DNA from: Buchnera aphidicola (Cinara cuneomaculata)
GTDB lineage: Bacteria; Pseudomonadota; Gammaproteobacteria; Enterobacterales; Enterobacteriaceae
Assembly (NCBI RefSeq): GCF_900698865.1
Contig: NZ_LR217695.1
Coordinates: forward strand, 62,001 to 126,000
Length of the DNA: 64,000 nucleotides
Reading direction: 5' to 3'
Shown here: positions 29,565 to 38,340 of the stretch, piece by piece
Position numbering within the stretch: the first letter of the stretch is position 1
How the letters are laid out: every line of letters begins with the position of its first letter
Translations under genes and position numbers: made by a program
The notes under the pieces: generated by a model
Seen by the model: only the letters and a program-made list of their open reading frames with translations
Databases searched by the model: none
What the model was told of the DNA's origin: nothing

Positions 29565-29586
29565 AGGGAGAGTTTGTAATCTCCCT
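29565..29586 (+). terminator. GC-rich hairpin between rplT and pheS
   Basis: AGGGAGA (29565-29571) pairs with TCTCCCT (29580-29586) across an eight-base loop. A GC-rich stem stands out in this sequence. It sits where E. coli has the pheM leader and attenuator, between rplT and pheST. No U-run follows directly and no pheM-like leader peptide is visible, so it may be a remnant of the attenuator or a plain 3' end of the rplT message. Confidence 0.55.
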
Positions 29587-29644
29587 ATGTATATTAAAAA
29601 TTTTATAATATGTTTAATTGATAAACGGATATATTGGTGTACAT

Positions 29645-30649
29645 GTGAAATTAAGAAAAGAAATATATAAGTCTATAAAAATAAATTTTATAGCTGCTAT
29701 GCAAGAAATTAAAAAAATAAATGATAGTGTATCACTGAATAATTTTCAATCAAAGTATTTAGGTAAAAATAGTATTTTATGCTACTATTTTAGTAAATTA
29801 GTTACATTAAATATCTCTGAGCGTATAAAATGCAGTACTATTTTAAATAGTTTTAAACAAAAGATTAAAAATAAAATTTATAAAAAAAAAATAAAATTAA
29901 AAAATAATAAATTAATTAATCAAAAAAATAAATATTTTATAGATTATACATTACCTGGTAGAAAAATGGAACGCGGTAGTTTGCATCCTATTACCATGAT
30001 TATGGAAGAAATTATAGAAATTTTTAATTATTTAGGTTTTAATATTTATTATGGACCTGAAATAGAAAATAAATATTATAATTTTGATGCTTTAAATATA
30101 CCTCATAATCATCCAGCAAGAAATATTAGTGATACTTTTTGGTTTAATTCAAATTATGTTTTACGTACTCAAACATCTAGTATGCAAATTAGAGTATTAG
30201 AAAAAAATCCTGGACCTATTAGAGCGATTATTCCGGGAAAGGTATACCGTAGAGATTATGATCATACGCATACTCCTATGTTTCATCAAATTGAAGGTTT
30301 AATAGTAGATGAATCAATTTCTTTTTCGAATTTAAAATGGATTTTAGAAAATTTTGTAATTCAGATTTTAAAAAAAAATATTAAAATACGTTTTCGTAGT
30401 TCTTATTTTCCTTTTACTTGCCCGTCTGCAGAGATGGATATTCAAGATAAGAACGGTAATTGGTTAGAAATATTAGGATGTGGAATGGTACATCCAAATG
30501 TTTTAAAGACTTGTAATATTGACGGTAATGTTTACTCTGCTTGTGCATTCGGTATTGGTATAGAAAGAATAGCTATGTTGAAATATTCAATATCTGATAT
30601 TCGTTGTTTTTTTGAAAACGATATACGATTTTTAAAACAATTTGTTTAA
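29645..30649 (+). CDS. pheS: PheS, phenylalanyl-tRNA synthetase alpha subunit
   Basis: PheS is the catalytic subunit of the alpha2-beta2 class II synthetase. From GTG 29645 it has 334 residues (327 in E. coli). Class II motifs are intact: LPGRKMERGSLHP, GPEIENKYYNFDALNIP, HPARNISDTFWF, RTQTSSMQIR, the motif 2 arginine in GKVYRRDYDHTHTPMFHQIEG and GIGIERIAML. The N-terminal coiled coil is lysine-rich and poorly conserved. A TTG at 29618 is also in frame, but it has no ribosome binding site and would make the N-terminus too long. The start is therefore less certain than the gene itself. Confidence 0.93.
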   Translation: MKLRKEIYKSIKINFIAAMQEIKKINDSVSLNNFQSKYLGKNSILCYYFSKLVTLNISERIKCSTILNSFKQKIKNKIYKKKIKLKNNKLINQKNKYFIDYTLPGRKMERGSLHPITMIMEEIIEIFNYLGFNIYYGPEIENKYYNFDALNIPHNHPARNISDTFWFNSNYVLRTQTSSMQIRVLEKNPGPIRAIIPGKVYRRDYDHTHTPMFHQIEGLIVDESISFSNLKWILENFVIQILKKNIKIRFRSSYFPFTCPSAEMDIQDKNGNWLEILGCGMVHPNVLKTCNIDGNVYSACAFGIGIERIAMLKYSISDIRCFFENDIRFLKQFV

Positions 30650-30664
30650 TAGTGAGAAATAGTA

Positions 30665-33058
30665 ATGAAGTTCGGAGAAGAATGGTTACGTCAATGGGTT
30701 AATCCATCTATTTCAAGTAAACAACTGTGTGAACAATTAACGAGTTTTGGTTGTGAAGCAGAATGTATTAGAGAAAATAAAATTCAAGTACATGATGCGG
30801 TGATTGGTGAAATTTTTTCTAAAAAACCGTATGATGTTAGTAACAAATTAGTTATATACAAAGTTTGTATATTAAATAATCAAAAAATTTTTATTATATT
30901 CTCAGATAAAAAATATTTATTAATAGGTTCTAAAATACCAATTATTTTATCTAATAATGTTTTTAAAAAAAAAAATCATATACCAAAAATAAATTTATTT
31001 AAAAACAGTGTTAATAATATATTTGGTTCTTATCATCTATTAGGAATAGATAAAGGTAATCATGATATTATTATTCTTGAAAAGAATGCTGTAGTTGGAT
31101 CGAATTTCTGTAATTACAGACGCATAAATCGATATATAATGAAATTTTTTGTTCCGTTTAATAGAACAGATTTACATTCTATTTGGGGTGTATCACGTGA
31201 AATTGCATTATTAAATAAATCACAATTACCTCAACTTAAATATCAAAATTCTTTAAATCACAATAATTTTATTAAAAATAATATAAACGTTAGCATTAAT
31301 AATGATTTTATTCAATATATTTTTTGTGAAATTTATTCCTTAGATTTAAAATCTATTTTACCTTTTTATATGCAAGAAAGATTAATTCAATCTGATTTAT
31401 TTACAGATAATATTATAAAAAATATTATTAATTATGTATTTATTGAAACTGGACATTGGTTTCATATACTTGATTTGGATAATTTATGTAAGCAATTGTA
31501 TATTGATAGTTTAGAGGAAGAAAAATTCATCATAAATAAAGATAATAAAAAATTTTTTTTACCTAAAAGTACAATTATTTTACGTGATTTGGAAAAAATT
31601 TTATCTTTTGAAGATATGCAGTATTCTGAGTTTATTGAATTAAAGAATTCTACAAAAAATTTATTTTTAGGATCTATTTGTTTTGATCCTGCTTTTATAC
31701 GGCGACGATCTTTAGTATTTCCAGTTATTAATAAAAATACAGATTTTACAAGATATAATATATATCCTAATGTACAAAAAAATATTTTTGAATATACGCG
31801 AACATTAATCAATACAATATGTAGTGGAAATTTTTCTATTTTAAAAATATATCAAATGAATATGAGTATATTTACTCCTATAATTTTGTTATTAACACTT
31901 GAAAAATTAAATAAAATTTCTGGTATTGTGTTTACCAAAAAGGATATAATCGCTATTTTAAATGATTGTTATTTTCTATATTCTGAAAATAATAATGTTT
32001 TTTATATTACACCGCCGTATTGGCGTACTGATATTATAATTATTGAAGATGTAATTAGTGAAATAATTCGAATGTACGGATATGAAAAAATTATATCAAA
32101 ACCACCGAAAAAATGTATAAATAATTTTTTAAATAAAGAAAATCGAATATCATTATCACGAATTAAATTATTTCTTTCTGATCGCGGATATTTTGAAATT
32201 ATTTCATATAGTTTTATAAACGCTACTTTACACAAATTTTTTCGGTTAAAAGATAAGATTTTAAAAATAAAAAATCCTATTTCAAATGAAATGTCTGAAA
32301 TGAGATCATCATTATGGATTGGTTTATTGAATTGTGTTGCGTATAATCAAAAACGACAACAGGAATCTATTCGTGTTTTTGAAACTGGTTTATGTTTTGT
32401 TTCTCCTAAAGAAAGTTCTTCTTCAATTTTTCAAGATGAATATTTATCTGGTGCTATTAGCGGTTTTGTTGGACGTCGCGAATGGTATATAAAAAATAGA
32501 AAATTAGATTTTTATGATTTAAAAGGTGATATTGAATCTATTTTAAATATTTGTGGTAAACTTAATAATATAGAGTTTATTTCAGAAGAATTTATGGGGC
32601 TATGTTCCAAACACAGTGTAGGAATTTATTTATATAATCAATTAATTGGTCGAATGGGAGTATTAGATTCTTCTTTTTATGATAAATTTGATTTAAAAGA
32701 TTCTGTGATATTATTTGAGATTATGTGGAAAAAAATTTGCGATCAATCTACTATTAATATTCAGAATATATCCTTATTACCAAATAGTACGAGAGATATT
32801 TCTATTATTATTTCAGATACTATTTTAAGTAAAGATATTGTAAATCTGTGTTTAGATAACATTAGTATACAAAATACTCATGTATATACATATGATGTAT
32901 ATACCGGACATAATATTCCGATTAAAAAAAAGAGTATCTCTGTATGTTTTACTTTTAATAGTATGAATATTACTTTGAAAGAATCTGATATTAATTTAAA
33001 TATTTTAAAATGTATTAATGCGTTAAAATATAAATTTGGAGCAGTATTAAGAGATTAA
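30665..33058 (+). CDS. pheT: PheT, phenylalanyl-tRNA synthetase beta subunit
   Basis: PheT contributes tRNA binding and editing to phenylalanyl-tRNA synthetase. It has 797 residues (795 in E. coli). The N-terminus MKFGEEWLRQWVNP is typical. The EMAPII-like domain (about residues 40-150) and the B3/B4 editing domain (200-400) are strongly eroded and lysine/asparagine-rich, while the catalytic-like core (FETGLCF, GDIESIL) and the C-terminal anticodon-type domain with PNSTRDISIIISD are clear. A run of eleven A (30965-30975) is read in frame as Lys-Lys-Lys. It is directly followed by the broken ihfA. Confidence 0.96.
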   Translation: MKFGEEWLRQWVNPSISSKQLCEQLTSFGCEAECIRENKIQVHDAVIGEIFSKKPYDVSNKLVIYKVCILNNQKIFIIFSDKKYLLIGSKIPIILSNNVFKKKNHIPKINLFKNSVNNIFGSYHLLGIDKGNHDIIILEKNAVVGSNFCNYRRINRYIMKFFVPFNRTDLHSIWGVSREIALLNKSQLPQLKYQNSLNHNNFIKNNINVSINNDFIQYIFCEIYSLDLKSILPFYMQERLIQSDLFTDNIIKNIINYVFIETGHWFHILDLDNLCKQLYIDSLEEEKFIINKDNKKFFLPKSTIILRDLEKILSFEDMQYSEFIELKNSTKNLFLGSICFDPAFIRRRSLVFPVINKNTDFTRYNIYPNVQKNIFEYTRTLINTICSGNFSILKIYQMNMSIFTPIILLLTLEKLNKISGIVFTKKDIIAILNDCYFLYSENNNVFYITPPYWRTDIIIIEDVISEIIRMYGYEKIISKPPKKCINNFLNKENRISLSRIKLFLSDRGYFEIISYSFINATLHKFFRLKDKILKIKNPISNEMSEMRSSLWIGLLNCVAYNQKRQQESIRVFETGLCFVSPKESSSSIFQDEYLSGAISGFVGRREWYIKNRKLDFYDLKGDIESILNICGKLNNIEFISEEFMGLCSKHSVGIYLYNQLIGRMGVLDSSFYDKFDLKDSVILFEIMWKKICDQSTINIQNISLLPNSTRDISIIISDTILSKDIVNLCLDNISIQNTHVYTYDVYTGHNIPIKKKSISVCFTFNSMNITLKESDINLNILKCINALKYKFGAVLRD

Positions 33059-33063
33059 ATTAT

Positions 33064-33347
33064 ATGTCTTATAAAGAAGACATTTTAAATTATTTCTTTA
33101 AAAAAAATAAAATTAAGCCAATAAGATAGTCAGTAGATATTTTTTTGAAAAAACGCGTATTTCTTTAGAAACTGGAGAGGAAGTTAGATTCTATGGTTTT
33201 ATAAATTTTTATTTAAAAGATAAAGAATAATGATCTGATAAAAATAAACACGCCGGAGAATATGTAAAAATTGTTGTATATAGAGTAGTAATATTTAAAT
33301 CTATTCAAAAAATTAAGAAATCGCGTATTTTATTTAAAAAAAATTAA
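33064..33347 (+). pseudogene. ihfA: Broken ihfA, integration host factor alpha subunit
   Basis: The position, five bases after pheT, is that of ihfA in enterobacteria. The first frame from ATG 33064 reads MSYKEDILNYFFKKNKIKPIR and stops at TAG 33127-33129. A one-base loss in the T run at 33140-33146 moves the reading to the next frame, where FFEKTRISLETGEEVRFYGF matches the E. coli segment [20 protein letters not shown]. Reading on, NFYLKDKE is followed by TAA and TGA at 33228-33233. The last part, KHAGEYVKIVVYRVVIFKS, still resembles the DNA-binding arm region but lacks the NPKTGE motif, and ends at TAA 33345. Three lesions and the loss of the arm show that no functional IHF-alpha is made. 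Confidence 0.93.
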
Positions 33348-33554
33348 TTATAATAAAAAAGTTATTATGTAATTCATATAATTTAATGTTATTAAAATAT
33401 GTGTTAATAATATATTTATTTTTTATAAAATATGTAGATATTTTTGTTTAATAACAATTTAATTTTTTTAAAAAATATATTATTATTCAATATTTTATAT
33501 ATTTATTAAATATTAAATATAATTTTTATATTTAACTGTATCGAAGGTATTAAG

Positions 33555-33576
33555 TCATTCTATGAATATAGAATGA
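33555..33576. terminator. Terminator hairpin between pheT/ihfA and glyS
   Basis: TCATTCTAT and ATAGAATGA form nine pairs around the tetraloop GAAT, followed on + by TATTTAATTATTTTT. Its place between convergent units fits a terminator of the thrS-to-pheT operon. Confidence 0.65.
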
Positions 33577-33634
33577 TATTTAATTATTTTTACAAGAATT
33601 ATTGTATAAATATAACAATACATAATATGTATGC

Positions 33635-33668
33635 ATTTAATATATATATTTATTTATATATATTAAAT
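33635..33668. terminator. 14-bp AT hairpin near the end of glyS
   Basis: Bases 33635-33648 pair perfectly with 33655-33668 around TTTATT. It lies 67 bases past the glyS stop on the - strand and could end the glyQS message. The stem is entirely A-T, which makes it less certain than the neighbour at 33555. Confidence 0.4.
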
Positions 33669-33734
33669 ACATGAAATATATTGTTGCATAATGTATTTAT
33701 TTATATTTTTAAGAAATAAACATCCATCTTGCCT

Positions 33735-35816
33735 TTATAGATAGGAAAAATCAGTTATATAGAAAAATAATTTTTTTATTTGTTGTAGTATAAATATACG
33801 ATATGAACGTATTTCTATTTTTGGATCATTTATTAAAGATTTTTTAAAAAATATATCTATTGGTTTGCACAGTTGATGTATTTGTTTTAATAAATATAAA
33901 TAATTTATTTTTTTGGATTGATCTATTTTTATATACAGGACTTTAATTAGCTCAATTAATTGATTTTCGTGCAATAAAAAATTTTTTTTATAAGATAAAT
34001 AATTTAAATTTATTTTTATTAATTTTGATTTTTTTATAGTCGTTGAGATAATATTATTAATTCGTTTATATATTAAAATGATATTATTTAATTTATATTT
34101 TTTTTTAAAATCTGTTAGTGCATTTATACGTTTGTTAATATCAAGAATATTAATTAATTGTAGAGATAAAACAGATTGTATAATTTTTATATCATAGTTT
34201 TTTGAATATAATGATAGATATTTTGAGAGTATAAAATTTAAGATTAATTGTATTAATTTTTTTTTTTTTTGTATGTTTTTATATAAATAAATTGATTTCT
34301 TGATTGTTTGATAAAGATCAATATTTATTTTTTTTTCAACAATAATACGAATAATTCCAATACTTGCACGACGTAAAGCAAATGGATCTTTGCGATTTTT
34401 TGGTTGTTTATTAATACTAAAAATTCCTACAATAGTATCTATTTTATCTGCAATACTCAATGCACATGATATTTTTTGTGTTGGTATATCTGATTGTGCA
34501 AAATTTGGTAAATAATGCTCTTTAATAGCTAAAGATACTTTTTTGTGTTCTTGATTTTTTAATGCGTAATGCATACCAACAACTCCTTGAAGAGCTGCGC
34601 ATTCTGTTATAATATTAGTTGATAGATCACATTTTGATAAAATAGCTGATTTTTTAGTTAATTTTATATCGGTATTTATTTTATTAGCAATGTATTGACT
34701 TAATTTTTTTATTCTATATGTTTTATCATACATAGACCCAAGATTTTTTTGAAAAGATATATTTTTTAATAAAATTAATCTGTCAGTAAATTTTATTTCT
34801 TGATCTTTTTTAATAAAAAATATTATATTGCTTAGTTTTGAATGTAACACTTGTTCATTTTCTCGTATTATTTTTTTTTTATTTATAGTATCGATGTTAC
34901 TAATAATTATAAAATAATTTGTTAGAGTATTTGTTTGATTATTGTATAATGGAAAATATTTTTGATTATTTTCTATAACATAAAGTAATATTTCAAGAGG
35001 TATTTTTAAATATTTTTTTTTAAATTGACCTAAATGTGCTATTGGCCATTCTACTGATGCTGTAGTTTCTTCTAATAGTTTTTTATTAATATTAATAGAT
35101 TTATGAATTTTTTTTGATAGAAAATTGATTTGATTGAGTATATTTTTTTTTCTTTCATCATAATTAATTATGATATATTTTTTTTTAAATAATTCTTGGG
35201 TATATTGATCAGCATGTGTAAAAATTATTTTTTCAGGAGCCATTAAAAAATGTCCGTGAGAAATATTTTTATAGGTAATTCCAGGTATGTTTAAGGTAAG
35301 GATTTTATGATTTAATAATATCATTATATTCAGTATTGGTCTAGAAAATCGTATGGAGTTAGAATTCCAAAGCATAGATTTTTTAGATGGTATTTTTTTT
35401 ATTATTTTTGATAAAATATGTATTAAAATTTTTTTTAACGGAGGTGTTTTTTGTTTATTGGTATAAGATAGATATTTTTTTTGATTTATCAGTATTGTAT
35501 TTGTATTTTGAATAGATATATGATTTAACTTTAACCATGATTTAATTAATGGATCTATATCTTGACTATCATCAAAAGATTTTTGTATTAACGGACCTAT
35601 TTTTCTAATATATTTATTTTTTTGAGTATATAATACAGAAGAAATTTTTAAAGCTATTCGTTTAGAAGTATAATACAGAACTATTGATTTATATTGGATA
35701 TCATGGATATTTAGTTCTTTTTTAGTAGATGAATAAAAAAATTCTGCTATATTTTTAAGTTCTTTACTTGGCAAATCTTCAGTTTGTATTTCTATTAAAA
35801 ATATTTTTTTTTTCAT
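33735..35816 (-). CDS. glyS: GlyS, glycyl-tRNA synthetase beta subunit
   Basis: GlyS is the large tRNA-binding subunit of the bacterial alpha2-beta2 glycyl-tRNA synthetase. It has 693 residues (689 in E. coli). The N-terminus IFLIEIQTEDLPSKEL, the central WPIAHLGQFKKKYLKIP, the HD-type SIADKIDTIVGIF and the KDPFALRRASIGIIRI segments identify it. Lysine and isoleucine replacements are dense elsewhere. A run of 14 A on the coding strand (34257-34270) is read in frame as Gln-Lys-Lys-Lys-Lys, about residue 519. glyQ lies eight bases upstream on the same strand. Confidence 0.96.
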   Translation of the reverse strand: MKKKIFLIEIQTEDLPSKELKNIAEFFYSSTKKELNIHDIQYKSIVLYYTSKRIALKISSVLYTQKNKYIRKIGPLIQKSFDDSQDIDPLIKSWLKLNHISIQNTNTILINQKKYLSYTNKQKTPPLKKILIHILSKIIKKIPSKKSMLWNSNSIRFSRPILNIMILLNHKILTLNIPGITYKNISHGHFLMAPEKIIFTHADQYTQELFKKKYIIINYDERKKNILNQINFLSKKIHKSININKKLLEETTASVEWPIAHLGQFKKKYLKIPLEILLYVIENNQKYFPLYNNQTNTLTNYFIIISNIDTINKKKIIRENEQVLHSKLSNIIFFIKKDQEIKFTDRLILLKNISFQKNLGSMYDKTYRIKKLSQYIANKINTDIKLTKKSAILSKCDLSTNIITECAALQGVVGMHYALKNQEHKKVSLAIKEHYLPNFAQSDIPTQKISCALSIADKIDTIVGIFSINKQPKNRKDPFALRRASIGIIRIIVEKKINIDLYQTIKKSIYLYKNIQKKKKLIQLILNFILSKYLSLYSKNYDIKIIQSVLSLQLINILDINKRINALTDFKKKYKLNNIILIYKRINNIISTTIKKSKLIKINLNYLSYKKNFLLHENQLIELIKVLYIKIDQSKKINYLYLLKQIHQLCKPIDIFFKKSLINDPKIEIRSYRIFILQQIKKLFFYITDFSYL
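34257..34270 (-). repeat. Run of 14 A (coding strand) inside glyS
   Basis: Fourteen identical bases in the anticodon-side half of GlyS. In frame as assembled. At this length a large share of transcripts is expected to gain or lose an A, which would truncate the protein's C-terminal 175 residues or so. Confidence 0.85.
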
Positions 35817-35824
35817 TTTTTTTT

Positions 35825-36706
35825 TTACTCTTTATTTTGATTAAAAATATATTTTTTGGCAATTTTTTTAATTTTTTTTCGTATATTTAAGATATGATCT
35901 GTTCGATCAGTAGTTGATAAAACTTTTTTACAATCTAGTAAATTAAAATAGTGAATAGCGTATAACATATGTTCATATGCTGGAATAAGGACCGGATTAA
36001 CGTTTTTGATTAATCGATTTGCTTCTTGTATATGTAATTGAAATAATTGTAGTATGCATGAAGTATTTGATAATTCAAAGTTATAATGTGAATTTTCTTT
36101 TTCATGATCTAGAAATATATCAGCATATTTAATTATATTAGTAGTATGTACATCCCATAATATATCATAAATATTTTGTACATTTTGTATATGCATAGCA
36201 ATTCTTTCTAATCCGTACGTTATTTCAACAGTAGGTTCATTACAATTAATTCCACCCATTTGTTGAAAATATGTAATTTGTGTTATTTCCATACCATTTA
36301 ACCATATTTCCCATCCTAATCCAGACGCTCCTAAAGTTGGGTTTTCCCAATTGTCTTCTATAAATCTAATGTCATTATTTTTTATGTCAATACCAATGTT
36401 TTGTAAAGAAGATAAATATATTTTTTGAATATTATTAGGTGTAGGTTTAATAATGACTTGAAATTGATAATAATGCTGTAGTCGATTAGGATGATTTGTA
36501 TAACGTCCATCTGAAGGTCGTCTAGACGGTTGTAAATAAGCAATAGAAGAAGATTTTTTTTTTAAAATATTAAAAAAAGTATGATGATGGAAGGTTCCTG
36601 CTCCTACAGAAATATCTAATGGTTCTAAAATTACGCATTTTTTTTGATGCCAAAAATTTTTTAATAGTTTTATGATTTCATAGAATGTATGAATATGTGT
36701 TGACAT
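35825..36706 (-). CDS. glyQ: GlyQ, glycyl-tRNA synthetase alpha subunit
   Basis: GlyQ is the catalytic class II subunit of glycyl-tRNA synthetase. From ATG 36706 it has 293 residues (303 in E. coli). Motifs include LEPLDISVGAGTFHHHTFF, YLQPSRRPSDGRYTNHPNRLQHYYQFQV (shown by its PSRRPSDGRY core), VEDNWENPTLGASGLGWEIWLNGMEITQ by its NWENPTLGA core, and ITYGLERIAM. The C-terminus lacks the E. coli tail. An in-frame ATG 42 bases upstream (36748) would add 14 unaligned residues; neither start has a clear ribosome binding site, so the choice rests on alignment. Operon with glyS. Confidence 0.94.
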   Translation of the reverse strand: MSTHIHTFYEIIKLLKNFWHQKKCVILEPLDISVGAGTFHHHTFFNILKKKSSSIAYLQPSRRPSDGRYTNHPNRLQHYYQFQVIIKPTPNNIQKIYLSSLQNIGIDIKNNDIRFIEDNWENPTLGASGLGWEIWLNGMEITQITYFQQMGGINCNEPTVEITYGLERIAMHIQNVQNIYDILWDVHTTNIIKYADIFLDHEKENSHYNFELSNTSCILQLFQLHIQEANRLIKNVNPVLIPAYEHMLYAIHYFNLLDCKKVLSTTDRTDHILNIRKKIKKIAKKYIFNQNKE

Positions 36707-36872
36707 AATTTTTTTTATTTTATTTATAATGTTTTTAAAATTATTCAATATATCATTGAAGTTAGAAGTAAGTATATTGTTTTTGATGTATTTTTTTAAT
36801 AAATTTTTTTTATATTAATAATATTTTTTTATTATAAAAATAATTTTTTTAATTATATTAATTATTATAATC

Positions 36873-36912
36873 AATCTAGTATATCTATACTAGATTTATT
36901 TTTTTTTATTAT
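36873..36912 (+). terminator. Terminator-like hairpin in the divergent glyQ-nfo spacer
   Basis: AATCTAGTAT and ATACTAGATT pair perfectly around ATCT, followed by a T-rich tract (TTTATTTTTTTTT-type). This is the best intrinsic-terminator shape in the window, on + and pointing into nfo, yet no + strand gene precedes it. It is either the relic terminator of a lost gene or an attenuator in the nfo leader. Confidence 0.55.
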
Positions 36913-36952
36913 AAAATATTAATATTAACAAGAATAGGAATAATATATTTTA

Positions 36953-37822
36953 ATGACATATATAGGCGCGCATGTTAGTTCCCAAGGGGGAGTAGAAAAA
37001 TCTATATTACGAGCGCATCAATTAGGTGCAACAGCTTTTTCATTATTTTTAAATAATCCATTGCGTTGGAATCATTCTTCTTTGACAAATAAAATAGTGA
37101 ATAATTTTCATAAAAATTGTAAGATATATGGTTACTCTTCTTTACAAATTTTACCACATAGTAGTTTTTTGATAAATTTAGGTCATCCAGATAAAAATAT
37201 GAATAAAAAATCGTGTTATGCTTTTATTCATGAAATCAATTGCTGTTATCAATTAGGATTGATAATGATTAATATTCATCCGGGTAGTTATTTATATCAA
37301 ATTACAGAACAAAAATGTTTAGAAATTATTTCTGATTCTATTAATTTTGTGTTAAATCAAACGCGTAAAGTAGTAATTGTTTTAGAAAATACGGCGGGTC
37401 AGGGAAGTAATGTAGGTTATTGTTTTGAACATTTAGCTTTTATTATTAATAAAATTGAAGATAAATCTAGAATAGGTGTGTGTTTAGATATTTGTCATTT
37501 ATTTGCTGCAGGATATCAATTAAATGATACAGATATTTTTTTAGATACATTTAAAAAATTTAATACTTTAATAGGATTAAAATATTTGTATGGTATTCAT
37601 ATGAATGATTCTAAAGGTAAATGTAACAGTCGTTTAGATCGTCATCATAACTTGGGTTATGGAAAAATAGAAAAACATGTTTTTTCTAAGATTGTTCAAA
37701 TAACTGAATTTCAAAATATACCTATAATTCTGGAAACTAAAAACATAACTATGTGGAAAAATGAAATACTTTGGTTACAACAACAATCTTTGTTATGTCA
37801 AAAAAGTATTTTAAAAAAATAA
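36953..37822 (+). CDS. nfo: Nfo, endonuclease IV
   Basis: Endonuclease IV cleaves DNA 5' of abasic sites and trims blocked 3' ends. The 289 residues match the E. coli enzyme (285). The three-zinc TIM-barrel ligands are visible in order: PHSSFLINLGHP, NIHPGSY, VLENTAGQGSNVG, CLDICHLFAAGY, IHMNDSKG, RLDRHHNLGYG and PIILETKN. The family motif DRHHNIGEG is altered at its last Glu, here Tyr (HHNLGYG). Together with Nth it forms a minimal base-excision repair set in this window. The ATG is preceded by AGGAAT at about 12 bases. Confidence 0.96.
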   Translation: MTYIGAHVSSQGGVEKSILRAHQLGATAFSLFLNNPLRWNHSSLTNKIVNNFHKNCKIYGYSSLQILPHSSFLINLGHPDKNMNKKSCYAFIHEINCCYQLGLIMINIHPGSYLYQITEQKCLEIISDSINFVLNQTRKVVIVLENTAGQGSNVGYCFEHLAFIINKIEDKSRIGVCLDICHLFAAGYQLNDTDIFLDTFKKFNTLIGLKYLYGIHMNDSKGKCNSRLDRHHNLGYGKIEKHVFSKIVQITEFQNIPIILETKNITMWKNEILWLQQQSLLCQKSILKK

Positions 37823-37943
37823 AATAGTATTTGTACTATATATACGATATCATATAAATGATAAATTTTTTTTTAAAATGAAAGTATTGATATAATTTAG
37901 TGTATTAAAAAATTGAAAATTAATTGTATTAATAAGGTTATAT

Positions 37944-38249
37944 ATGATAACATTAAATGCTGTTCACCGTTATGGAAAAGGTACACATAATAGTCGTTAC
38001 ATGCGTAAAGTACATTGTAAGATTCCAGGAATAATATATGGTAAAGAATTTTTAGAGAAAGAATTATTAATTTTATTAGAACATGATATCGTGTTTAATT
38101 TACAAAAAAATAGCAATTTTTTTTCTCAAAAATTATTAATTAATCTAGATAAAAAAAAATTTTGTGTTATTGTTAAAGATATTCAATATCATGCGTTTAA
38201 ATCTATTTTATTACATATAGATTTCTTATATGTTAATGAAAATATATAA
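37944..38249 (+). CDS. rplY: Ribosomal protein L25
   Basis: L25 binds 5S rRNA in the large subunit. The 101 residues exceed E. coli L25 (94). It opens with ITLNAVHRYGKGTHNSRYMRK and has IPGIIYG, ELLILLEHD and a C-terminal KDIQYHAFKSILLHIDFLYV that matches the 5S-binding sheet. AAGG lies nine bases before the ATG. The gene is alone between nfo and rsmA and is followed by a clear terminator. Confidence 0.94.
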   Translation: MITLNAVHRYGKGTHNSRYMRKVHCKIPGIIYGKEFLEKELLILLEHDIVFNLQKNSNFFSQKLLINLDKKKFCVIVKDIQYHAFKSILLHIDFLYVNENI

Positions 38250-38276
38250 TAAATAATTTTATAATTAAACATTTAT

Positions 38277-38340
38277 CGGTACGTATTTAAAAAATATTAA
38301 ATTATAAAAATTATTATTTTAAATACGCGCCGGTTATTTT
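38277..38340 (+). terminator. Terminator after rplY
   Basis: CGTATTTAAAA (38282-38292) pairs with TTTTAAATACG (38317-38327), and the outer CGG and CCG (38277-38279, 38330-38332) extend the stem across a two-base internal mismatch. GTTATTTT follows. The loop of 24 bases is large, but the arrangement fits an intrinsic terminator. Confidence 0.6.

Larger units (their letters stand above)
33348..33734. other. Spacer between broken ihfA and glyS
   Basis: A 387-base AT-rich stretch between the remnant of ihfA and the end of glyS. It contains a good bidirectional terminator at 33555-33576 and a longer AT hairpin at 33635-33668. Sequence from 33348 to 33550 has no readable gene and may be fully decayed DNA. 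Confidence 0.5.
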
